A stretch of 64,000 nucleotides of DNA, taken from Haliclystus octoradiatus (taxonomy: Eukaryota; Cnidaria; Staurozoa; Stauromedusae; Haliclystidae). The DNA is taken from positions 19,494,241 through 19,558,240 of the forward strand of contig OU744453.1 in NCBI GenBank assembly GCA_916610825.1. The letters are read 5' to 3'. The position numbers were made by a program, and so were the translations under genes. Under the pieces are notes generated by a model, which saw only the letters and a list, made by a program, of their open reading frames with translations, ran no database searches and was not told where the DNA came from. Of the stretch, positions 55,701-64,000 are shown piece by piece (within the stretch, counting starts at the first letter, position 1; each line of letters starts with the position of its first letter).

Positions 55701-58700
55701 AACAACCTGTGCAAAAGTCATTTAACCCCCTGGGGGTATGGGAGTAATGATTTTCAATAATCCCTCTCCCCCCAGGGACAAATAGTACTTACAAAAGATT
55801 CAACTAAAATACCCAGAGAATTACGCAATTGTACAAAACTGTTGTTATAACTTTATTAAAATATTAAAATTCCATACGTTGGAGATAGCCATATTCGAGT
55901 ATTAAACATTACATGCAAAATCAAAAAGGGCAATAGAAAAGTTTTGAAGTTTTTCTAACAGCTTCGATGAGAAATACGAATGAAAAAACGAAACGCATTC
56001 AGTTCATAATTGAAGACACTTTGGAAAAAGCCGCTGAACAGCATTACAAATCCAGTTGGTTATCTCCCGGAGTGATCTTCTGCTTTTGTAACACAGAGAA
56101 AATCCCCCTCCCTCAGATGCTCATGTTCTCTAGCAAATCTCAACCAATCCCCCTGGGTCCCTGTGAGTTCCCCTGATGTCACCCCCCGGGAAAGCCGCTG
56201 ATACCTGCATAAGGAAGGATTAGGTACATACATTTCAATGATTTAAACTCTGTGACCCGTGCATTTGAGTTTTGAATTTAAAATGAGCTTTATTATCTCA
56301 ATTACGAAACTTCTTATTTCGGTTGCATAACGTCTATATAGTGAGCAGTGAGAACACTGAGTTATCTTCTTTTTTGTGTGACACATTCCACAATAACATA
56401 TCCAAGTCGAATTTCGGGCAATAATGAGACGAAATTAGTAAAATCCGCGCAATCTTGAAGGTATTACAGTGCTAAAGCTCCCAAAAAAATATGCCACTAA
56501 TGCCTATCGTCAGGCAAAATTGAAAAATACTGCCCCGGTCAGAAATTATTCGCAATTATTTCGCGATTTAGTAGTCTTCTAGTTAAATATGAATTTCGCG
56601 TTCCTGAATTTCTTACTTCTGCTGATCGTTGCCTATCTACGGACAGTCTCCTCTCTTGTGGGTGGTGTTTCTTGTTGTCGCTGCTGAGGCCTTTGTTTGC
56701 CTCCATATTTGTATTTCTGCTCAATGAACTCTTACGTTTCGAAGGCATGAAAGGCGATATAAAATTGCTAAGATTGTATCTGATTTTTCTTAACACATTT
56801 AAAGTAGATAATAGGATTTTACGATCATAATATCGCATACAGAATAAGGCAGTAAATCGCATCTGTGATTTCAAATTAACAGTACCGACCTGAGTACCGA
56901 CACTCCGACAGTGTGCAATCCAATTTCTTTAAACACCATCAACAACCCCTTGTCAACTTTTATGTATTGCACAACTTAAATAATGATTTCGTTGTTTGAA
57001 AATTAAATCAACACAGAACTCAAAGTGAAAGTTTTCTCAATTTAAGAGCTATAAAGAAACATCCGAGTTACATCTTCTATATAGTTATATCGATGAAGTA
57101 ATTAAATTTATTCTCTTATTGTGATTCAATCAATCCATACCATATTTGAAATCTGATTAATTTTTTTATGACAAAAGTATTTTTAATCTTCTTTGTCTAA
57201 AGAAAACTGAAGTAGATTCTGGCGACGTTATTATCAGATCGCATTTCATTGCTATTTCCTCTTTTGAATAACAAAAGTGTTTTAATCTACTGTTAGCTAA
57301 AGAAAATTGACAGGCGATTACTTAATTAATAGGAGTCTTTTGTCATGCTAAGTGTAAGGAATGTCTGCTGACGAATACAATGCAACAAAGTTTGACCGGG
57401 AAAGTTTATTGGATGCTATATCGGCAGCAGAAGATGCATTTTAATAATTTGAATAGCCTAAAACCATCCACAAAATTTGGCCTTTCTAATGATATATCAT
57501 GCATCATCTTCCGTGCAGTAACGATTGCGTGATAATGCGTCATTGAACACACAGACAGATTTAAGGGAAATTTTAAAGTAGATAATTAAACAAGAATATG
57601 AGCATGCATGTACTTCAATTGAAAACTTTCTAATTTTTAAATATCATCTGATACGATGCCGATTACGTTCGATTTACTCCTTACCTCCAATGTGGTCTGA
57701 GCACTAGTATGTAATAGCTTGACGTTTGATTTTCCATTTCCGCGTTCTAAATGTGCGAGATAGTAGAAGCTCTTCCTCAATGCCTTGTCGGTATGGTAAA
57801 ACTGCTGGAATGCTTTTGGTGCTAACGAAGGGACTTTGGCCACCATAGCTGCTGTTGTACTGCTACCCTGCCTGTCAAATACACCTGCAGGAACACCGAT
57901 GTCAAGAAGATGCTGTGTTGCTTCTAGGCGACCTAGAATGGGAAGACCAGGACAGGCCATGACATATTAGGTATATAATAGAGAATGAATGTGAGGCTGA
58001 ATAGATAGATAGATAGATTGATAGATAGAGATAACTTATTAAAAATACATGAACGACTATAATACATTGGATTGGTGGTTATAATATTTATTTACATGGA
58101 TGGTGTCGTCGTTTCGTTATTTGCGTTTGTCGTGGCGATAATATTGTTTTTATCATCGGCGGGATCATTTGGCCATCACGACGCCAATTTGAAACGGCGC
58201 ATAGTTTTAAATGAGCAACGATGTAAACATCCCAGAACGTCTAAACGCAACATACCACTATCTGACCACCTGAAGGAAAAAGCCGCTCAAAAAGAATTCT
58301 GGCTTTTAAGGAAATTGGACAAGGTATCATTCATAACCCTATGATAGAAAACATATGATTATCCAACATGGCGGCACACAGAAATGGAATTTAAAATCTT
58401 ATTCCAGCTGGATTCGGCATATCCAACAACGGAGCTAAAATCCACATTCTTGATAATATATTAACCAGTTTAACGGAAACTGCGAGCCAGGATATCTTAG
58501 CTGGTCTACTCGGAATGCAAAAAAGTAACCGTGGATTCGAAAAAAATGTTTAAGCAAGCCCGGGGTAACCCATTTCATCCCTCCCAAATTGATACTTGAT
58601 TGATTCAGGCCAAAATTTCAGCGTTTATATTGTAATTCTTTGCTCATTTACAAACCAATATCCCAAAGCATTTACCCAAAAATCCCCCAGATACCATTAA

Positions 58701-60142
58701 AAGGGACCTTTATGCCTATGAAGTCCCCCGCGTATGTAAGTAATGTGTAAATCCATACCCAATTCAGACGCAATGAAACACGGCGTTCTTCCGCGATAAT
58801 CCCTTCTCCCTACGTCAGCTCCACTCTCAATCAAAACCTTCATAGCTGACACGGCGTTACATTTTGCAGCGTAATGCATTGCACTTTGCTCTTCGCCTTT
58901 TGTAATTGCTTCAATGTTTGCTGAAATTGAAAATTATGAAATGAAAACGACGACTTCAATAATAATTTACTTTTCCGTAGAAGTACGTATCATATTTAAA
59001 TCACATATTATCGTATATATCATATGCACAAATGCAGCATTCGCTAACGCTGTTTGGTGACCCCATCGATAAGGTCCCATGGTATAATGTCTACATTGAA
59101 GTGTCAAGATTAAAGTAGAAGTCCTACGATGATTCTAGACAGGCTAGCTGGCGGGGCTTATATGCCTCATATTTGATTTTTATTTCTGTATTAATAATGA
59201 AAGCTTAATCCCTTTGGCTGATATCAATATTCTTTATGATATCACATCCTTTGTTCATTGGATAGGTTTTTATCCTTAATAGAAAAGAGCAATGGTGCTG
59301 ACGTAAGCTATAGCTAGACTATAGCTAGCATCTTGGCCACTTTTTATATCTTAATATATGGGCATTCAAGGAGACTGAGATATAATTGTAAAAGACTCAA
59401 TCATGTTATATGCCCATGAGTTACCTTTGACCGAAAGTAGAAACTCGACCATTTCTGGATAGTCAACAGCGGCTGCAACGTGTAGAGGTGTGCGACCGTA
59501 TTTATCGCCGTGATTAATATCACCTCCTCTTTCGATAACAAATCGTGCGATATCGGGATGCCAATCTTTAACAACGGTATGCAAAATAGTCTGACCGTAT
59601 CGGTCTGTGAAATTAATATTTGCTCCCGTTGCTAACAGGGATTCAACAAATTTTAAATCAACCATCTCTTCTTCGTCCTTGCTTTTGGATAATCTTTCAA
59701 AATAAATAAATAATCCCCTACTACTTGGAATTGATCGATTTGTAATTTTCTCCATTGTGATGGCGTCATTATCTTCATCTTCGAGGTCACTATCCAACAT
59801 GGCGACTGATGATTGAGTGGTTCTTTTTTCGTCTCTTTGGCATTCACTAATTGGTGCAGGACCAATACGATACCGGTTAACTGTATCAATTCTACTTCTC
59901 TTTTTTATACAATAACCTTGTTCATCTGTAGATTGTTTCTCATCAAATTGTTTAATTTTATTATTGATTTCTGATTTTTGTTCATCTTTTTTACCAATCA
60001 TTACATCATTTGCTTCAGATTCTAATCGTTTCACTTCACTCATTACTTTCTTATCATGAACATCTTCCATTGGTATGTATGCTTCATTAGTAACTCCATT
60101 TTCTGTGTGGTTACTACTTGGAAACCATTTCTTACCAAACAT
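49795..60142 (-). CDS. Ankyrin-repeat TRP-type cation channel (10 exons)
   Basis: Exons in order: 60142-59425, 58920-58759, 57932-57685, 56862-56617, 55003-54767, 54196-53821, 52669-52509, 51681-51388, 50652-50358, 50015-49795. All are GT..AG, phases agree, total 2958 nt = 985 residues. Residues about 1-150 are acidic and unstructured. Some five ankyrin repeats follow (YGQTILHTVVKDWHPDIARF, YGRTPLHVAA, QSAMHYAAKCNA, YRGRTPCFIA). FYYLAHLE and HPVIKKLIAVKWNLFGRN form the pre-S1 linker. S1-S6 follow: GYLLVNLFYALMW, VIVLLMTWYFIAS, IIEWMALLLVCLTVA, LTLMMVWMRLMKI, FLFFEFFIPYVCAFWML, and YFALVSIVCLNLYIALMSET. Pore loop: IMALGGDFD. The cytoplasmic tail has a coiled coil and a polybasic end (KKGKRKRRGRSKQR). 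The linker in exon 4 contains RRLSVD, a PKA-type site. It is closest to TRPA/TRPV-like channels; the subfamily is unresolved because repeats are few for TRPA1 and there is no clear TRPV TRP box. Confidence 0.9.
50669..50848 (+). mobile_element. Degenerate family A MITE
   Basis: It has CGCTATAGACAGGTGG internally and GTTATAGCAGGTTTTACTG at the end, in the TRP gene intron upstream of exon 9. Confidence 0.6.
51084..51203 (+). mobile_element. SINE family B copy
   Basis: GGCCTTAGTGTAATGATTAG, GGGATTCAATC and GAAGGGCATCCGGTTATCA match the family head, B box and body. It lies in an intron of the TRP gene. Confidence 0.65.
52838..53328 (-). mobile_element. SINE family A, full-length copy
   Basis: 491 bp, co-linear from end to end with the copy at 27443-27934. 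It is inserted sense to the TRP gene (which is also on this strand), in the intron between the exons for S4 and S5. Confidence 0.92.
53535..53646 (-). mobile_element. MITE family C fragment
   Basis: AATAGAGATCAGTTTTAT, GGGATATTAAGCAAGGTGGG and GATATTAACCGAATTTGACT match about two-thirds of the family C element. It lies in a TRP gene intron. Confidence 0.65.
55640..56208. mobile_element. GC-rich MITE with GGTATCAGCGGCTTT ends
   Basis: GCGGGTATCAGCGGCTTTTCCGGGG at the left is matched by CCCCGGGAAAGCCGCTGATACCTGC at the right, 569 bp apart. The ends are GC-rich in AT-rich surroundings. The short rightward frame inside (55967-56176) has no motif. It lies in the TRP gene intron between exons 4 and 5. 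Confidence 0.75.
58002..58030 (+). repeat. GATA tetranucleotide microsatellite
   Basis: Six or seven ATAG/GATT units in a TRP gene intron. Confidence 0.75.
58072..58553 (+). CDS. Possible secreted or membrane peptide gene nested in the TRP gene (two candidate exons)
   Basis: Candidate exon 1 starts at ATG 58096 (an in-frame ATG also lies at 58072) and runs to AAG|GTATCA at 58323. It encodes a signal-peptide-like start (VVVSLFAFVVAIILFLSSAG), then a basic segment with LKRR and TSKRN dibasic sites and KEFWLLRKLDK. Candidate exon 2, 58408-58553, follows ATTCCAG and reads GFGISNNGAKIHILDN through LLGMQKSNRGFEKNV to a stop. The phases do not agree: exon 1 ends in phase 0 and exon 2 needs phase 1. 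A missing exon or wrong boundary is therefore required, or one of the two is chance. I do not recognise the family; a peptide precursor is a guess. Confidence 0.3.
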
Positions 60143-62602
60143 TATTTCAGCCCTTAATATCTACTTTTACAATATTTTTCAAGTTGTATGTAATGCTTTG
60201 GATGTGGAATTGCTTCGTGATATATGCGTTGATAAGCAACCATGGTATTTGATATTTGAGATTCACAAATATCACACCTTGACAAATACACAAGTGTAGA
60301 CTTATCTACCCGTCATGCAATGTCCGTATATTTACGAAGTATCACACCCAATTATTATAGTGTCAGTTGCGATCATTTATGGAGTTTTTTATCCACGTAC
60401 TATTTGTGTTATGATAAAGCAGAGATGACCACAAAAATATCAAAAGAGGAGGTTATTGACATGTGCAGGGACAGAATTTGTTTATCTTCATTGGATATAT
60501 ATATATATGTATATATATATATGTATATTTTGTTATGCAAATTATTAGTTTTGTGATTCTATGTCATATATATCTTGGTACTGAGCTTCTCATCTTTGGT
60601 ACAAGCAGAAAAATCTGTTAGATGAAATCGTATTATAGAATGGAAATTATGGAAATATCGCAAAATTTTGTTTATGCATGACGGCTTGCCGCTTTTCTAA
60701 GAACAATAGCTATATATATAAACCAACTCGAAAAGGAAGAAAGAAGTTACAAAATTACTATGACCTGAACTTAGTATATAATCATAGTCATTGTGTATCG
60801 AGGATCCCCTTTCAATATATAAACCAAACCATTATATGGTACTGAGATGCATAAAGAACTGCGTGAGAATTTGAGAAGAACAAATGCATGTTTGTCACTT
60901 CATACAATCCTAAAAATGTCTTTGTTCTGACTAATCCAGATATCGGAGAACAGATACAGACCAGTAAATAAAAAGTTTTTCCTTCGGTGATAAGCAAGTC
61001 ATCTGTGAAGTCTGGAATTAAATTGATTGTATGAGCGTCTCAGAGCTGAACGAGTATAAGGATTTACCTGAGTCTGTATAGTCTGCCCATAAAACAGTTC
61101 AACATTTTAATAAGAAATCGCACGTAGATATTGGTTCGAGATATAGTTTTCAGCATGTAAATTATTTTCTTAAATTATCATATCAACAATTTTCCATTTA
61201 GTATTATCTTGGGACTACTAGTGACCCGAAGGTAACTCCCTAAAATTGTTTGTCGGGTGTGCCACTTTCAGAAGTTAGAAACACCCATATCTCCTAGATC
61301 CTGGGGGTAACTTCCGTTGTGCTTCGATGAGGTAGTTAAAATAGAACTTTGTCAGAATTACCATAAAGTTTCAGATCATGAAAAAGATACCCCAAATATT
61401 TTTTGCACGCGATAATTTAGTAAAAAAAGTTTGCAAAAAAAAGTTAAATTGCATATCTCAAACTAGTGTTCCTAGTAAAGCATACCCTAAACGTTTTAAT
61501 AAATTTTGAAAAAGATACCCGCTAACATTTGAATGTTCCCATATACCAAAAGTATTAAAACGGCACAAAACAGCATCGCCTTGGGATCATCAGGCTTTAC
61601 TCCCTAAAGATAAGTTTACTTGGGGTACCACGTTCCGAAGTGAAGGAGCATAAAATTATAACACTTTTAGGCAGACCTCTGCATAGAAATTAATTCATCA
61701 CTTCTCATCTATATGTTCATTACATTTTCTACCAAAATACATGACAAATTTTCTCTGAATCTCAAATCTTGAAATGCTTACTTATCAAGTTTAACTTAAA
61801 GGCTATATACACTAATGCGAAATACACTAAATTCAATGTGAGATATCAGCGGCTGATGGTCTAACTATTCTTGCTAATATAATTTAATAGATTTGTCGAC
61901 TAGCATATATTGCCTATACATTCCTTTTACAGTATTTTGGCCATTTGATGTTACTATATTTTGATAATATGGATGTAATTAGCAATTTGGATTCTGGACT
62001 TCTCAATTTTATTCTAATTCAGAACTTGAAATGAATTTAGAATTGTTTTAAACAATCAATTTTTATAAATGAGTATATACAGCCAAAATGCTATCATTAG
62101 TTCAAGTAGCTATATCATTTACATCTTTACATGTCGAGAAATGACACTCATTAATTATATATGTAGCTAACATGTGATATTCACTTGACTTTATTCTTTT
62201 TATATTATGTACATGACTTTATGTTTATTTACAAAGATAAAAGGTTTATTATATGCGTGGCTGTCAAGTTGTGGTTTGAACTTTTTTGAAAAAAAACTGA
62301 AAGCATACGTATCTGTTATTCTTGGGCTATATACCAAACACGGCCGCATACATTATGAGCGAGATAATATAAAATTTACCGTGAATCTATAGTATTTAGA
62401 AATTGCAGATATCAGCAATGCTGCAATCCAGCATATAGAATAAAGGTTGTATTCCAAGCATTTTAAACTAAGGAGTTCTAGCTTCTACACCATTTCATGT
62501 CCTTGAAAGGCTTTCATTAATATTCATTGTTAATGATCTATGAATTGAGCTGTTCTCTGTCAATCACGGTCACGGTCTCTATGTACGAAGCATTCATGTT
62601 AA
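60143..62602. other. Upstream region of the TRP gene and intergenic space
   Basis: AT-rich with an alternating TA tract near 60496-60530. I see no exon or family motif. The promoter of the leftward TRP gene should lie here. Confidence 0.5.
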
Positions 62603-63763
62603 TTACGTCGTCGATATGATAGTATCCATTTCAGTTGAGCCACCGTGTTTCAGTCTTGGCATATTTTCAAGATTTGATCTCCATTTTGCAACAAGGTCAT
62701 CAATATCACGGTTCATATCTTCTTTGAATTTTTCAACTTCTTTTTTCATTTGAAATGCATCTGAAATTTGAAATTAATAAATATCATAAACTTTCTTCTT
62801 TTTCTGAATCAACAATCCTGACCCTTCTACCAAATTCCATCTTTCCCATAGACATAGCTAGATTTCATCCGTACCTAGTATAACGGCCATCTTTATTTAG
62901 CGGTCACATGTCCACCGTGGCCACATCAGTGATAGAGCAAAAGGCTTTACTATTTTTAATCGACCATGTATATAAATACCATGATGTTCATAATGATTAA
63001 TTTATCTAGATAAAGTATGAGTAGATGTACATAGAAGTTTTTCACTGACATTTTAAATTGATATTTTAACGTTCTATCTATGAAGTGCATTTAGATTTCA
63101 ATTATTTCTATCTCCCAGCTATCTCCTTATTCGAATTCTCCCCTATTGACACTTTCAAAGAATCACATGGCATCACTTCCACGCTTTTAAAATGACTCTT
63201 TTTCATTTTTTGTTTAAAACTATGCAAGCTCAATCTAGATCTTAATCTATCATTACTCGGACCCATTTGGACTTATTGTCTGATACGTAAGAATAGCATA
63301 AATATATAACCATTTATGTTGTATACTCTTGGAAGGAAAGACTCGTATTCAATTTTTTAGGGATCCCCAAAATGGAGATCACATTTGGGCCCCTTTGGAT
63401 CAAGAGACCCCCAATGGGATCAAGGGGATCAAGGGGATCCAAATATGTGACTAAATTGTCAATTATATAGAAACGAAAATATGAAAAATAAGATGATGAT
63501 GGTAGTGAATAAATAATTTATACTACAGACTGGCTGGACATATCTCAGGCCATGAGTGGTTATTTTCAGACTTCTAGGCCTCACTTACCAATTCTTTTTG
63601 GTTTAATTTTCTGCTCGCGTGATCTTCGCATCATCTCGTAAGCGAGACCAAAGACTAATATCATTATGATTGTGAGGCAAGCAGCCAAGAGGGCTGGAAT
63701 GAACATATCTGATTTCGTTGAATAAATCGGTTCGTCCGAAGCTTCGTGATCTGTTTCTTTTAT
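62603..63763 (-). CDS. C-terminal two exons of a single-pass membrane protein (partial)
   Basis: Exon 63763-63589 opens after TTAAG and ends ATTG|GTAAGT. Exon 62760-62603 opens after TTTCAG and ends in TAA; the phases join (G|AT). Together they encode 110 residues: an acidic juxtamembrane stretch, the membrane segment FIPALLAACLTIIMILVFGLAY, then MMRRSRE as a stop-transfer signal. The tail forms an amphipathic helix (EVEKFKEDMNRDIDDLVAKW) and ends IISTT. This is the layout of a type I receptor or adhesion protein tail, but the family cannot be told without the extracellular part, which lies beyond the right edge. Confidence 0.7.
62872..63015 (-). mobile_element. Degenerate family A MITE
   Basis: ACCTAGTATAACGGCCATC and AGCGGTCACATGTCCACCGTGG are recognisable against the family. 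It lies in the intron of the right-edge gene. Confidence 0.5.
63374..63440 (+). repeat. Imperfect GGGATCAAG repeat
   Basis: Units GGGATCAAGG and their near-complements (TTTGGATCAAGAG, GGGATCC) cluster here, in the intron of the right-edge gene. Confidence 0.5.
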
Positions 63764-64000
63764 CTTAAAAATGAAAACAAAACAAGCTCATCATTATCAT
63801 CAACATCATCATCATCATTTAAACTACAAATGGTCGTCGCCACTATTTTGTACATTCGACACGATAACATTTATTTAGTTGATGTATTTTTATCACTTAT
63901 TGCCCGAAGGCGAGATCATTATGCTGATATTCCCCGATTCTGAGATCAATAATTTTAGTCGATGATTGACACGTCAAATTTGAATCGAAATGCTATAAAA

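Noticed and set aside
55967..56176. 69-residue plus-strand open frame
   Set aside because: It lies inside a MITE with inverted ends and has no splice sites or motif.

Overview
The window is animal nuclear DNA. It is AT-rich, its genes have many introns bounded by GT..AG, and the introns are packed with short interspersed and foldback repeats. CADPS/CAPS, TMEM209 and a TRP channel place it in Metazoa. An invertebrate, possibly a tunicate or another deuterostome, is my guess, but the sequence does not settle the species. I assembled gene models by hand from splice sites, reading-phase continuity and remembered family sequences. No search was run.

Layout: 1-760 holds a decayed non-LTR retrotransposon (reverse transcriptase C-terminus), interrupted by a fragment coding a cysteine-rich zinc-ribbon-like peptide. 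1668-1918 (-) is the first coding exon of an ANKRD26-like ankyrin gene that leaves the window to the left. Head-to-head with it, 2188/2212-4974 (+) is an intronless gene joining an intact trypsin-like protease domain to about 650 residues of predicted coiled coil. 6887-23625 (-) is a complete TMEM209 homologue (17 exons, 585 codons). 24130-24375 (-) is a small coding exon for a 70-residue protein with a canonical BH3 motif. 25646-47977 (+) is a complete CADPS/CAPS gene (28 coding exons, 1266 codons, one of them a 21-nt microexon). 49795-60142 (-) is a complete ankyrin-repeat TRP channel (10 coding exons, 985 codons), tail-to-tail with CADPS. A possible secreted-peptide gene lies on the opposite strand inside its second intron. 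62603-63763 (-) holds the last two exons of a single-pass membrane protein whose start is beyond the right edge.

The genes do not form one pathway. CADPS primes dense-core vesicle exocytosis at the plasma membrane, TMEM209 is a nuclear-envelope protein, the TRP protein should be a cation channel, and the BH3 protein would bind BCL-2-family proteins. The 1.27 kb between the BH3 gene and CADPS is a divergent control region with two CACGTG boxes and a CRE.

Mobile DNA: a 491-bp tRNA-headed SINE (4 copies); a second tRNA-like SINE family; two MITE families that begin CAGT and are flanked by TA (mariner-like); palindromic CCCCTG(C/T)GAAAA foldback elements built of GTTCATGAAC units (about 17 loci); a 1.78-kb element with long terminal inverted repeats at TTAA sites; several other foldbacks; and two LINE remnants. 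The observations I find most interesting are the BH3 protein, the protease-coiled-coil gene, the nested peptide candidate, and the family-wide GTTCATGAAC arrays.
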